Shown: positions 27,595 to 37,964 of the stretch, piece by piece
How the letters are laid out: each line of letters starts with the position of its first letter
How positions within the stretch are numbered: position 1 is the stretch's first letter
Assembly: GCA_026399075.1 (NCBI GenBank)
Contig: JAPLRR010000025.1
Location: forward strand, 1 to 44,671
From: Methylococcales bacterium
GTDB taxonomy: Bacteria > Pseudomonadota > Gammaproteobacteria > Methylococcales > Methylomonadaceae
Direction: 5' to 3'
Length of the DNA: 44,671 bases
The notes under the pieces: generated by a model
The model's database searches: none
Told to the model about the DNA's origin: nothing
The model's input: only the letters and a program-made list of their open reading frames with translations
Program-made: the position numbers and the translations under genes

Positions 27595-28332
27595 ATGAGC
27601 ACCCAATCCCAATACGACGCCCTATTTTCCAGCATTATCGGCAAAGATTATGACATGCTGCATTTGATCTGCCCTGCGGCAACCGAAATGAGCCGCTTGG
27701 TTGGCGCAGCCACCCGTATTTACCCTGATACCCACGAACCTTTGCAAGTGTTGGAACTAGGTGGCGGCACAGGTATCACCACCTTGGCCTTATTAACTGC
27801 CAAAGAACAGTTACAGGTGTACAGCATCGACAACGAACCCACCATGCAAAACCAGGCAAAACAACGCTTACATGCGTGGGTGGATGCGGGGCGTTTACGG
27901 TTTTGCGGTGATGATGCCTTGACGGCCTTACAAAATGTGGCCAGCGAAAGCGTTGACGTGGTTGCTTCTGCCTACACCTTGCACAACTTTCTCGACAGTT
28001 ACCGCCAGCAAGTCATTAAAGAAATTTTTCGGGTGCTCAAACCGAATGGGCAACTCATCAATGGCGACCGCTATGCCTTAGATGATGTCAGCCTGCACAC
28101 CCGTCTCGTACAAGAGGAAATCAGCCACTATTTTAAGGTGCTGATACCAATGGACCGCTTCGATTTACTCGAACAATGGCTAGTGCATTTATATAATGAT
28201 GAATCAGAAAATCATGTGATGCGCGAAACCGCCGCCGTACAACAATTGTCAGCAGCGGGCTTTTCGGCCATAGAAGTCAGCCACCGCAATACGGTAAACG
28301 CACTGGTATCAGCGGTAAAACCAGCAAATTAG
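27595..28332 (+). CDS. class I SAM-dependent methyltransferase
   Basis: The 245-residue protein has the class I Rossmann motif VLELGGGTGITT (52-63). An acidic residue ends the next strand (VYSIDNEP) and VDVVASAYTLHNFLDSY is the post-motif region. No clue to its substrate is visible. It diverges from fusA across the 1-kb intergenic region and meets ppnN tail to tail 5 bases downstream. It is probably cytoplasmic. Confidence 0.85.
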   Translation: MSTQSQYDALFSSIIGKDYDMLHLICPAATEMSRLVGAATRIYPDTHEPLQVLELGGGTGITTLALLTAKEQLQVYSIDNEPTMQNQAKQRLHAWVDAGRLRFCGDDALTALQNVASESVDVVASAYTLHNFLDSYRQQVIKEIFRVLKPNGQLINGDRYALDDVSLHTRLVQEEISHYFKVLIPMDRFDLLEQWLVHLYNDESENHVMRETAAVQQLSAAGFSAIEVSHRNTVNALVSAVKPAN

Positions 28333-28337
28333 TAGAC

Positions 28338-29720
28338 TTAGCTGATAATGCGGTAGCAAGGCACATATTGCTTGCCCGGCAACTTCATCCGGTGTTGGTC
28401 AACAAACGCGGCCAATAAAGTGTCCATCAGTTGCATGATGCCCGCTTCGCCATGGAGCTGGAACAAGCCGAACTGCTCTATCGCGCGTATGCCACTGTCT
28501 TTTACATTGCCGGCAACGATGCCCGAAAAAGCCTTGCGCAGATTGGCGGCAAGCAAATGCCTTTCTTGGTTTTGGTGCAAGGCCAGATTGGCCAGATTGT
28601 CATGGCTAGGTTCAAACGGTTGCTGAAATACGGGGTCGATTTTCAGCAGCCAATTAAAATAATAGGCATCGCGGTTCTCTTTCCGGTAGATACGCGCTTG
28701 TTTGATACCAGCTTGCATTTGCGCGGCAACCTTGACGGGGTCATTGATGATAATCTGGTAACGCTGCTGGGCTTCTTCCCCTAAAGTGCCCGCTATAAAA
28801 CAGTCGATCTGCTTAAAATAATCTTCGGCACTCTTAGGCCCGGTAAAAATAAGCGGGAATGGCATCGCTTTATTGTCTGGGTGTAACAAGATACCCAAAA
28901 TATACAGTATTTCTTCAGCCGTGCCCGCCCCACCTGGAAACACCACAATACCATGCCCGACGCGCACAAACGCTTCCAGACGTTTCTCGATGTCCGGCAT
29001 GATCACCAATTCATTGACTATCGGGTTGGGGGATTCGGCGGCAATAATCCCAGGTTCGGTGATGCCCAAATACTGGCCATCTTTTATGCGTTGTTTGGCG
29101 TGGCCTATGGTCGCGCCTTTCATCGGGCCTTTCATTGCACCCGGCCCACAGCCGGTACAAATATCCAAGCCCCGCAAGCCCATTTCATAGCCAACCAGCT
29201 TGCTGTATTCATATTCCTGACGGCTGATGGAATGCCCACCCCAGCAAACCACCAGATTAGGCTGGGTCATAGGCCGCAGGATATTGGCATTGCGCAGGAT
29301 ATGGAACACCGCGTTGCTGATGCCATCCGAAGTGGCCATATCAAATTTTGGATTATCATTAATTTCATCACTGACATAAATGATATCCCGCAGCACCGCA
29401 AACAGATGCTCCTTAATGCCCTTAATCATTTTGCCATCAACAAAAGCTTGCGCAGGCGCATTTTTAACCGCCAATTTAATGCCCCACTGCTCTTGTAAGA
29501 CGCGGATATCAAATAAAGGGTAGCGTTCCAGCAATTGTTTGCCGTCATCTAAAGCACTACCGCAATTGAGCACGGCCAATGAACAATTGCGGAAAATCGT
29601 GTACAGCCCACCTTGGCTGGTGTCATAGAGCTTGTTGACTTCGCCCTTGGACAACACATCCATACGGCCTTCAGGGGTAACTTGGGCATCAACAACCGGG
29701 TAATTCATAGATAAATCCAT
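28338..29720 (-). CDS. ppnN: pyrimidine/purine nucleotide 5'-monophosphate nucleosidase
   Basis: The 460-residue protein matches PpnN (YgdH) of the lysine-decarboxylase-like/LOG nucleosidase fold. The N-terminal domain contains LYTIFRNCSLAVLNCGS. The catalytic core contains GLDICTGCGPGAMKGPMKGA and VVFPGGAGTAEEILYIL, the PGGxGTxxE nucleosidase motif. It cleaves nucleoside 5'-monophosphates to base and ribose 5-phosphate, and the family responds to (p)ppGpp. ATG 29720 or the in-frame ATG 29708 could be the start. Full length. Confidence 0.92.
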   Translation of the reverse strand: MDLSMNYPVVDAQVTPEGRMDVLSKGEVNKLYDTSQGGLYTIFRNCSLAVLNCGSALDDGKQLLERYPLFDIRVLQEQWGIKLAVKNAPAQAFVDGKMIKGIKEHLFAVLRDIIYVSDEINDNPKFDMATSDGISNAVFHILRNANILRPMTQPNLVVCWGGHSISRQEYEYSKLVGYEMGLRGLDICTGCGPGAMKGPMKGATIGHAKQRIKDGQYLGITEPGIIAAESPNPIVNELVIMPDIEKRLEAFVRVGHGIVVFPGGAGTAEEILYILGILLHPDNKAMPFPLIFTGPKSAEDYFKQIDCFIAGTLGEEAQQRYQIIINDPVKVAAQMQAGIKQARIYRKENRDAYYFNWLLKIDPVFQQPFEPSHDNLANLALHQNQERHLLAANLRKAFSGIVAGNVKDSGIRAIEQFGLFQLHGEAGIMQLMDTLLAAFVDQHRMKLPGKQYVPCYRIIS

Positions 29721-29869
29721 AGGTAAAATAAATGGGGCTTTGCGGGTGGTAAGGGGTAGTGTTATAACTTATGCTTTTGCAGTTGTGAAGGAAGCGCTTG
29801 TAGCCGCACCTTCAATTCCCCTCACCCAAGCATATTGGCAAGCTGTTTGGGAATTAGCCGGGATAGCCA

Positions 29870-30223
29870 TTATTCCTGATCCAATTTTTGCTGTACGTGT
29901 TTCATCAAAAAATACCCTAAACCAGCGCCCCATAACAACATAAAAATTCCGTGCAGCGTGTCTTCAAAACTAAAACTGTTAATGTCTCTAAAGTAATCAT
30001 TCAAGTCATCCGCCAAAACCAGGGCAAAAACCAACGCAACCGCCGTCATTAACTTGATTTTATGGGCATAAAACACACCGATGCCAATCAGGATAAAGCC
30101 CGTAAAAAAACGGATGGCACTATGCGCCAGCATTTCCAAACTAAACAACTGTATTTTTAAGGCCGAATCAACAAAATACAACAAAACCAAGCCAACCAGC
30201 ACAACCGCGATAGATGCTTTCAT
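29870..30223 (-). CDS. small multi-pass membrane protein, unknown
   Basis: The 117-residue protein has about four hydrophobic helices, near 3-20, 37-53, 57-75 and 88-108, with an acidic loop DDLNDYFRDINSFSFED. No family is recognised. GAGGGG six bases before ATG 30223 is a strong ribosome-binding site and supports a real gene. It starts 36 bases after the Hsp70-like gene on the same strand, and may be co-transcribed with it. Confidence 0.7.
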   Translation of the reverse strand: MKASIAVVLVGLVLLYFVDSALKIQLFSLEMLAHSAIRFFTGFILIGIGVFYAHKIKLMTAVALVFALVLADDLNDYFRDINSFSFEDTLHGIFMLLWGAGLGYFLMKHVQQKLDQE

Positions 30224-30259
30224 AATTTCCCCTCAATAAATTCCAAACAATAGGCCGAT

Positions 30260-33037
30260 TTACGCGCTGATTAACTTCAAGCCCGGCGGCAACGCTTCGC
30301 CAAAAATTTGCTTCTCTTCTTTTTCATCCAACTCTTTGACTTGCTCAACCATCTCTATCCACGATAAGGGGGCTTTGCTAAGCTTAAGTTTGGCGATAAT
30401 TTGGCCGCGCATGGCCTCATCAATGTCCCGCGCCCTATCGCCGCTCATCCGGGTAATTAAGGTGGCGGCAAAACCGGCATGGGGGTTTTTTTTCCAATCT
30501 TCTTTTAAAATCTGCTCTAGCCAGCCACTGACCACCTCGGCGGGAACAACATTATGGCTACTGCCATGAAACGGCATCCTGGCACCGATGCGCCCGACAG
30601 CCCACCAGGTTTGGCTAGGCTCGCCAGCTTTTTGCAAGCGCTTTAACAACCATTCGCCCAACTGGATTTTTTTCTCCACAGGTAGCCGCTCCAACACCGC
30701 CGCCAGCCTGACCATCTCGTCATAACTGCGGGTTTTAATTTGCTTGGCAACCCCGGGCTGTCTGGCCGCCGCCGGATTGATAAACTTGGCAATATCGGCA
30801 AAAATCTGCTCTTGTGCGCTAGCGCTTAGGCCACCGGCAATCCGCCGCCACAAAGTCCACCATTCCGTCCAATTTTGGGTTTCGTTGACAAATTGTATGG
30901 TTTGCGGATATTGCTTCCAAAGCTGCTCTACCCGCCAATCATCAAGCGGATAGCCAAAACCAGGGCGTAAACAAAAGCCCGTCAAACTTAACCACACCCG
31001 TTCATGATTTTCTGAGCGGCGATGGAAGCGCGCGCCATCCAATAAAGCCGCAAATAAGCCCCGCAACACTGGCGTGGCCCATTCATTCCGTTCCAAGCCT
31101 AGCTGTTTTTCCAAATCCGCCCGCAGGTTTTTGACGGCCTTAGGATCGATATGTTTGGATTTGGAACCAAAAATGGCCTGCACCTTGGCCACAGCACCCG
31201 CAAATTGTGGCGGCAAACCCGCCTCATTAACCGCACTGGCCCCGGCTTTTTTTCTGATTTGAAATTCCACATCCCAGCGTTGGGCAGGGTTATCAATGGC
31301 CACACATTGGATTTTTAGCGTCCCGACTTCCGTTTGGGTGACGGCCAATTGGACGATGGCCTCGGCATTCGGCTTGCTGTCATCACCTTCAAACGCCACC
31401 GCCAAAGGGGGCAAAGAATGGAATATATCGGTAATTTCGGTGACATCGCCGGGTTTATACTCGGTATCGCCAGTGCTGGAAGCCAAATGGAAGCGCACTG
31501 GCATCCCCAAACGCAAGGCAAAATGCCGATTTTTTAAAATAACCTCATCCCCCTCTTCGCTGCCCCGTGGCAAAATACAAATGCCTTGCTGGATGCTAGT
31601 GTCGTCGGTATCCACCAACAAAAAATAACTGCGGGCCGCGCCGCCACCGATTTTCAGTTGTTTATCCCGTCTGGCGATGGCGTAGCTGACCGCACCAAAC
31701 GCCACCGCCAATTCTGGATGTTTATTTTCCAGCAAGACGGGCGGCTTGGTGCTCCAAGAATTCAGTAAATCCAACAAACGTTGGGTGATGGGCTGGCTAC
31801 GGAACACACCGCCATTCAATAACAGTGCATCAGGGACTACTCCGCCACCATTTAATGCCACCGCAGCCGCAGCGGCATGGAGTTTTAAAAACGCCGCAAT
31901 ATGTTTGCTGACGGCAGGTTCAGCAGCATAAGGCAAACCAAACTCGACCACGCCACTACGCTTTCTGTCCGGCAATTCATCCAGGCCTGATAAAGGGAAA
32001 AAACCATCCAAGGCAATTTCCCTGACCTCTGCACGGGTCAAGGTCACAGCGCGTGTGCTGCCTATCAGTTTAGAACCACCGCCCAATAAAGTGACTGTGG
32101 TTTGCTCGGGCGCGTCTTCGGCCAGAAGGCGTTCTTTGGCCAAACGGCATTGTTCCAACAATTGTGACAAATCTGCCGCCGACAAGCGTTTTTCGCCGTT
32201 CAGCAAACGGCTTTCGGCCAAATGCGCCAAGGCCAAATCAATATTATCACCGCCCAACATCAAATGGTCGCCAACCCCGATACGGGTCAACTTGGGTTCG
32301 GCCCCGCCATGTTCAACCTTAATTAGCGTCAAATCTGTCGTGCCACCGCCGACATCACAAACCAGCAATAAATGCACATCCGCCAAACCTTGCTTGATGG
32401 CTGACGCATTCCGCCGCAGCCAGTCATAACAAACCGCTTGTGGCTCTTCCAGCAAACGCACCTTGGTCAAGCCAGCCAAACGCGCCGCTTCCAAGGTTAA
32501 AGACCGCGCGGCTTCGTCGAATGAAGCGGGCACAGTAATCACAATGTCTTGTTGCTCTAAAGGCGCATTGGGGAATTTATGCCCCCACACCGTACGGACA
32601 TGCGCCAAATAACTGGCGCTGGCATCTATCGGCGACACCTTGCTAACCTCGTCGCCACTGCCCCACGGCAAAATTTCGGCACTATGGTCTACCGACGGGT
32701 GCGACAACCAGCTTTTGGCACTGGTCACAAACCGGCCTTTGCTTTTGGCGCCCAACACCCTGGCCGCCTCGCCAATCACTGGCATCTCGCCTGCCAACGC
32801 CGTATCTGGGCCATAACTGGGGAAAGCCAAATCGGTTTCTGACAATTCGCCAGCCGCCGGATGATAACGCACCGAAGGCAACAACGGCCTAGCCGCGACT
32901 TGCCCTGGCGCAATCAATTGCTCAATGGCCAATAATTGGATGTCTTGGGAGTTGGGTTCTGCGTTACAAAATGCAACCACGGTATGGGTGGTGCCTAAGT
33001 CGATACCGACTAAATAAGGGTGCGCTGGTTTTTTCAC
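30260..33037 (-). CDS. Hsp70-family protein with long C-terminal extension (DUF3731-like)
   Basis: The 925-residue protein starts at GTG 33037. It has the Hsp70 actin-like ATPase motifs: GIDLGTTHTVVAF (12-24), VITVPASFDEAARSLTLEAA, LLEEPQAVCYDWL, LLVCDVGGGTTDLTL and LLLNGGVFRSQPI. The ATPase half is followed by a DnaK-like beta region and by about 300 residues rich in Trp/Arg that match the DUF3731-type C-terminal extension of large Hsp70-family proteins. No adjacent DnaJ or GrpE is seen, so co-chaperones are unknown. It is probably a chaperone-like ATPase in the cytoplasm. Confidence 0.9.
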   Translation of the reverse strand: MKKPAHPYLVGIDLGTTHTVVAFCNAEPNSQDIQLLAIEQLIAPGQVAARPLLPSVRYHPAAGELSETDLAFPSYGPDTALAGEMPVIGEAARVLGAKSKGRFVTSAKSWLSHPSVDHSAEILPWGSGDEVSKVSPIDASASYLAHVRTVWGHKFPNAPLEQQDIVITVPASFDEAARSLTLEAARLAGLTKVRLLEEPQAVCYDWLRRNASAIKQGLADVHLLLVCDVGGGTTDLTLIKVEHGGAEPKLTRIGVGDHLMLGGDNIDLALAHLAESRLLNGEKRLSAADLSQLLEQCRLAKERLLAEDAPEQTTVTLLGGGSKLIGSTRAVTLTRAEVREIALDGFFPLSGLDELPDRKRSGVVEFGLPYAAEPAVSKHIAAFLKLHAAAAAVALNGGGVVPDALLLNGGVFRSQPITQRLLDLLNSWSTKPPVLLENKHPELAVAFGAVSYAIARRDKQLKIGGGAARSYFLLVDTDDTSIQQGICILPRGSEEGDEVILKNRHFALRLGMPVRFHLASSTGDTEYKPGDVTEITDIFHSLPPLAVAFEGDDSKPNAEAIVQLAVTQTEVGTLKIQCVAIDNPAQRWDVEFQIRKKAGASAVNEAGLPPQFAGAVAKVQAIFGSKSKHIDPKAVKNLRADLEKQLGLERNEWATPVLRGLFAALLDGARFHRRSENHERVWLSLTGFCLRPGFGYPLDDWRVEQLWKQYPQTIQFVNETQNWTEWWTLWRRIAGGLSASAQEQIFADIAKFINPAAARQPGVAKQIKTRSYDEMVRLAAVLERLPVEKKIQLGEWLLKRLQKAGEPSQTWWAVGRIGARMPFHGSSHNVVPAEVVSGWLEQILKEDWKKNPHAGFAATLITRMSGDRARDIDEAMRGQIIAKLKLSKAPLSWIEMVEQVKELDEKEEKQIFGEALPPGLKLISA

Positions 33038-33523
33038 GGTTTATTATTATTGATTTCGATGAGTGTCATTATTCGCCAACCATTCATGGCGCAGGTTTAC
33101 GCTAGTGGGCTTTAAGTGGCTATCTTATCTTATATCCCCATAAATTTTTACCCTATCGCCATAAAAGCCGTGTAAGCAATTTGCTAAGCCGTTTTTTATG
33201 CCTGCCGTTTCGTCGGATGTAGGGGTGGATTTATCCGCACAATTTGGCAGGGATGCCAAAACCCAGTGCCATGGACGATAGCTTAGGCAACGCGTAGGTA
33301 CTTGATTTCGCATTGCCATCACATTGATTCAGCAAAGTCCTCGCTGCGCTCTGCTTGTGGTTGGATACGGGCATCCCTACCAGTGTGACGGGCGATTAAA
33401 TCGCAGTGGTGTCATAAAGGGAAGTGCTGGCCAAATGTCGGTTCATAGCTATTAAGCCACAATTTTGCTAGACTCAAGACTATTTAAGACGACTATCAAA
33501 GTCAACGCCTAATCGCCAATTCC
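33038..33523. other. intergenic, no feature recognised
   Basis: The 486 bases between the divergent Hsp70-like and restriction-locus genes hold no convincing gene. They contain small palindromes such as GCGATTAAATCGC and a 65-codon minus-strand frame of random character. Promoters for both sides must be here, but no good hexamer pair was found. Confidence 0.5.
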
Positions 33524-33715
33524 TTGACAGCAGAATCGTGGTGCACCCTAGAACAAATCGCCCAGCATCTAGGCGTGGTTAAAGACACCGTCTACCGCTG
33601 CCCTGAACACAGGGGATTACCAGCGCACAAGATTGGTCGACTATGGAAATTTCAGTTGTCCGAGCTTGATAAATGCGCACACAGCGACGCGAATGACGAA
33701 CAAGAACACGGTTAA
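33524..33715 (+). CDS. excisionase-like helix-turn-helix protein of the restriction locus
   Basis: The 63-residue protein starts at a TTG and has the MerR/excisionase-type winged helix: WCTLEQIAQHLGVVKDTVY, then HRGLPAHKIGRLWKFQLSEL. Homologues commonly read YRWIEHRG at the recognition helix, whereas here it is YRCPEHRG, and the tail is also altered. No ribosome-binding site is apparent. The stop overlaps the next ATG (TAATG), tying it to hsdR. It may regulate the locus or be decaying. Confidence 0.65.
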   Translation: MTAESWCTLEQIAQHLGVVKDTVYRCPEHRGLPAHKIGRLWKFQLSELDKCAHSDANDEQEHG

Positions 33716-33732
33716 TGGGAGAGCAGCCGGCC

Positions 33733-36150
33733 ATGGACAAGTACCAACTTAGTGAACGAGATATCTGCACCAAGTTCATTACACCTTACATCATGCAGGC
33801 CGGTTGGCAGCAGCACCAGTTCCGTGAGGAAGTAAAACTGACCGATGGTCGTGTCATGGTGCGTGGCAAACTCGCTGCACGCATCAAAAACCCCGAAGCC
33901 AAAGGCGGTCCCAAGCGTGCCGATTTCGTGCTTTATGCAAGGCCGAACATTCCTATCGCCGTTGTCGAAGCCAAACAGGCTAAGTTTTCTGTAGGACACG
34001 GCATGCAACAGGCTTTGGCCTATGCTGAAATGTTGGATGCACCATTTGCCATCAGCAGCAACGGCGACGGCTTTTTACTACATGACCGCACGGGTCTCTC
34101 CCAACCCGTGGAACGCGAACTGCAAACCCATGAATTTCCAACATTGGCAGACTTATGGCCACTTTACCTGCAATGGAAAGGCTTGGCCGCCCCTGAAGCC
34201 GTCCAGCTTATCGGGCAACCTTACTTTACCGACGGCAGTGGCCGGGCACCGCGATATTACCAACGGGTAGCAATTAACCGCGCGATTGAGGCGATTGCCA
34301 AAGGCCAACAACGTATCTTGCTTGTGATGGCAACCGGCACCGGCAAAACTTACACCGCATTCCAAATTATTTGGCGGCTTTGGAAAGCCAAATCCAAGCA
34401 GCGAATTCTGTTCCTGGCTGACCGCAATATCTTGGTTGACCAAACTATGCAACAAGACTTCGCGCCCTTCGGCGAAGTGATGCACAAGGTCAGCAACCGC
34501 GAAATTAAGAGAAACTACGAAATCTATCTTGCCCTCTATCAGGCGGTGACTGGCAAAGAAGAATGGAAACAGATCTATCGCCAGTTTCCAGCCGATTTCT
34601 TTGATTTGGTCGTCATTGACGAATGCCACCGTGGCAGTGCAGCCGAAGACTCCGCTTGGCGCGAAGTGCTCGCCTACTTCACTGGTGCGACGCATTTGGG
34701 CCTCACCGCCACACCCAAAGAAACCAAAGAAGTCAGCAACATTACCTATTTTGGCGATCCGGTTTACACCTACTCGCTAAAGCAAGGTATTGAAGACGGA
34801 TTCCTCGCGCCCTACAAAGTTATCCGCATAGCCACCGATATGGATGCCGTGGGCTACACACCTGAAAAGGGTAAGCTCGACAAACTCGGGCAAGCCGTGG
34901 AGCAGCGGCAATACAACACCAAGGACTTCGACCGCACTATGGTATTGGAAAAGCGTACCCAGTTAGTCGCTGGCCGGGTTTGGGAATATCTCAAGGCCAC
35001 TGATCCTTTGGCCAAGACCATTGTGTTCTGCGACGATCAAGATCACGCCGAGCGCATGCGCCAAGAACTGGTCAAACTGATTCCTGCGGCTGCCAGCAAC
35101 CGTCGTTACGTCATGCGCATCACTGGCGACGACAACGAAGGCAAGGCACAGCTTTCCTATTTCATCGACAACGATGAGCCTTATCCCGTTATCGCCACAA
35201 CCTCCAAATTACTGACAACTGGCGTGGATGCCAAAACCTGCAAGCTCATCGTACTGGACCAAACCATTAACTCCATGACTGAGTTCAAGCAGATCATCGG
35301 TCGTGGCACCCGTTTACGTGAGGATTACCAGAAGCTCTACTTCACCATCATGGACTTTAAAGGGGCGACCCGCCTGTTTGCTGATCCGGATTTCGATGGC
35401 GAGCCGGTAGTTATCTACGAACCCAAGCCCGATGAACCCATTGTGCCACCAGACCCCATAACCCCAGCTGGCATCGATGAGCCAGAGCCGCCGCCCTATG
35501 GCCCCGGCACCACCAGCGAAGGCGATACCAGCGGCAACGGCGGTAAAGGTCGAATCAAGTACCTGATCGACGATGTCAACGTGCGCGTGGCGGTCGAACG
35601 TTCGCAATACCTCGATGCTGACGGCAAACTCATGACCGAAGACTACCGTGTCTTGCTTAAGAACGACATCAAGAAAACCTTGCAGACTGAATTTGGCAGC
35701 CTCACAGATTTTCTGCGACGTTGGAACAGCGCCGAGCGCAAACAGGCGGTGCTGGAACAACTCAGCGAACAAGGTGTGCCGCTGGACATCCTGCAACAGG
35801 CAGTAATCAATGGTAGCGAGCTAGACGCTTTCGACCTGGTCGCCCATGTTGCATTTGACCAGAAACCGCTTACCCGACGCGAACGCGCCAACAACGTCAA
35901 AAAACGTGATGTCTTCGGCAAATACGGCGACCAAGCCCGCGCTGTACTAGAAGCCCTGCTCGAAAAGTTTGCTGACCACGGTGTGCAAGACATTGAAGAT
36001 GCCAAGGTACTGGAACTGCCGCCCTTTGACCAATTCGGCAGCAAAACCCAAATCCGTCGCGGCATCTTTGGCAGCATCGGGCAATACAGCCAAGCCGTGC
36101 ACGAGCTCGAACAAGCACTCTATGACACACCTTTACAAAAACAGGCCTGA
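33733..36150 (+). CDS. hsdR: type I restriction endonuclease subunit R (EcoEI type)
   Basis: The protein has about 805 residues from ATG 33733, preceded by GGGAGAG nine bases upstream. The frame also opens at 33715 (six residues longer) with no ribosome-binding sequence. The beginning MDKYQLSERDICTKFITP matches EcoEI-type R proteins. Motifs are an N-terminal nuclease site ADFVLYA...VVEAKQAK, Walker A ATGTGKTYTAF, the DECH box IDECHRGS, LTATPK and motif VI QIIGRGTRLRED. A proline-rich linker follows the helicase part, and then a C-terminal domain for complex assembly. It translocates and cleaves DNA when bound to HsdM and HsdS. It is intact and full length, unlike the downstream methylase gene. 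Confidence 0.93.
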   Translation: MDKYQLSERDICTKFITPYIMQAGWQQHQFREEVKLTDGRVMVRGKLAARIKNPEAKGGPKRADFVLYARPNIPIAVVEAKQAKFSVGHGMQQALAYAEMLDAPFAISSNGDGFLLHDRTGLSQPVERELQTHEFPTLADLWPLYLQWKGLAAPEAVQLIGQPYFTDGSGRAPRYYQRVAINRAIEAIAKGQQRILLVMATGTGKTYTAFQIIWRLWKAKSKQRILFLADRNILVDQTMQQDFAPFGEVMHKVSNREIKRNYEIYLALYQAVTGKEEWKQIYRQFPADFFDLVVIDECHRGSAAEDSAWREVLAYFTGATHLGLTATPKETKEVSNITYFGDPVYTYSLKQGIEDGFLAPYKVIRIATDMDAVGYTPEKGKLDKLGQAVEQRQYNTKDFDRTMVLEKRTQLVAGRVWEYLKATDPLAKTIVFCDDQDHAERMRQELVKLIPAAASNRRYVMRITGDDNEGKAQLSYFIDNDEPYPVIATTSKLLTTGVDAKTCKLIVLDQTINSMTEFKQIIGRGTRLREDYQKLYFTIMDFKGATRLFADPDFDGEPVVIYEPKPDEPIVPPDPITPAGIDEPEPPPYGPGTTSEGDTSGNGGKGRIKYLIDDVNVRVAVERSQYLDADGKLMTEDYRVLLKNDIKKTLQTEFGSLTDFLRRWNSAERKQAVLEQLSEQGVPLDILQQAVINGSELDAFDLVAHVAFDQKPLTRRERANNVKKRDVFGKYGDQARAVLEALLEKFADHGVQDIEDAKVLELPPFDQFGSKTQIRRGIFGSIGQYSQAVHELEQALYDTPLQKQA

Positions 36151-36184
36151 ACCACGCCAGCTTACGAACTAAGAGAAATACCCA

Positions 36185-37964
36185 ATGAATCTCAGCAGTA
36201 CCATCAAGTCCATCCAAGACATCATGCGCAAAGACGACGGTGTTGACGGCGATGCCCAACGTCTGGGCCAACTCACCTGGATGCTGTTCCTAAAAGTGTT
36301 CGACCAACGCGAAGAGGAATGGGAAGACGACAACGCCGACTACAAGTCCCCTTTGCCTGATGCTTACCGCTGGCGTAACTGGGCTGCCTACAAGGCCGAT
36401 CACGAAGGCAAGAAAAAACCGCAAATTGCAGGCAGCGAGTTGATAAGCTTCGTCAACAACGAACTGTTCCCAGCACTGAAAGAAAAAATCGATGCCAGCC
36501 TAAGCCCGTCGCACAAGGTGATTAAGCAGGTTTTTGAAGATGCCAACAACTACATGAAGTCTGGCCCGCAAATGCTGGCCGTCATTGAAAAGCTGGAAGA
36601 TGCGATCAATTTCCACGACTTTAAAACCCGCGCCAGTCTGGGCGATGTCTACGAACAAATGCTCAACGACTTGCGCGGCGCGGGTAATGCCGGTGAGTTT
36701 TATACGCCGCGCGCCATCACCGCTTTCATGGTAGCCCAAGTCAACCCGCAGCTGGACAAACGCGAAACCCATGGACCCTGCCTGTGGCACTGGCGGCTTT
36801 TTGACCGCCGCCATCGACCATTTCCGCAATCAGCTCAGCAACAAATCCAGCGCCGAAGACAATCGCGCCATTGAAGCGCTGATACGCGGCATCGAGAAAA
36901 AACAACTACCGCATTTATTGTGCACCACCAATATGCTGCTGCACGGCATCGACGTACCCAGCCAAATCGAACACCGCAACACGCTGGGTATCGCTTGGAA
37001 CGACTGGAGTGCCAACGGCAAGGTCGATTGCATCATCACCAACCCACCCTTTGGCGGCTATGAAGATGATGGTGTCGGCAGCGACTATCCAGCCGATCTC
37101 AAAACCCGTGAAACCGCCGACATGTTCATGGCGCTGATCATCAAAAAACTGTTGCAAGAAAATGGTCGTGCGGCGGTGGTATTGCCTGATGGCTTTTTAT
37201 TTGGCGACGGCATCAAAGGTACCTTAAAAAAACTGCTGCTGCGTGACTGTAAGCTGCACACCATCATCCGCCTGCCCAAAGGCGTATTTGCACCCTACAC
37301 CACCATCAAAACCAATTTGCTGTTCTTCACCAAAGGCAGCATGGTGGACGACGGCAGCGAGCACTTCCACACCGATACCCTCTGGTTTTACGAGCACCCT
37401 TATCCAGCGGGCTATAAAAGTTATTCCAAAACCAAACCCATCAGACTCGACGAATTTAAACCCGAACAGGACTGGTGGGGTTCTGAGGCCAACAACTTTA
37501 GCGACCGCGTAGAAAACGAATTTGCCTGGAAAGTGGACTTTAAAGCCAAGCGCGAACAGGCCGAGGCCGCCGCCGCACCCCACAGGCAACGCGCCGAGGA
37601 ACTGAACAACGCCGCCGCCAAACTGGAAGGTGTAGCGGGCGACTTGCGCAAAAGCCTGGTTGGCAGCGTGGACGCGGCCTACCGCGAAAAAATCGATGCC
37701 CAGATAGCCGATCTACGTGCCCAAGCCGAACCGCTGCGCCTGCAAGCCCGCGATGCCCAAGCCGCTGGCGATCGTATTTATTGGCCTATTTTCAACCTCG
37801 ACATTAAAAACCCCAACACCCCAGAAGAAGAAATCCACGACCCCGACTTGCTGCTGGAAAAATACAAAAAACTGATGGGCGAAATTGAGAAAACCGAAAA
37901 CCAATTAAAAAGCGAATTGGCCGCCGCGCTGGCGCACCACTTCACGGCGGGGCAGCTTGAATGA
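36185..37964 (+). pseudogene. hsdM: type I N6-adenine methylase HsdM, frameshifted
   Basis: The N-terminal part begins at ATG 36185 and reads through the HsdM N-domain to QLDKRET. The frame then shifts at about 36768-36771. The rest resumes in another frame as MDPACGTGGF (SAM motif I) and continues to 37964. NPPFGG (catalytic motif IV) lies near 37040. A homologue would read RET-x-MDPACG, so the site has either gained one base or lost two, next to a CCC run. Only an internal start at 36771 could make the second half alone (397 residues), lacking the N-domain. If genuine, modification is lost; a sequencing error is possible. The C-terminal part contains a coiled-coil-like Ala/Glu/Arg stretch. 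Confidence 0.85.

Noticed and set aside
33125..33322. 65-codon minus-strand frame in the intergenic region
   Set aside because: No ribosome-binding site or family match; the composition looks random.
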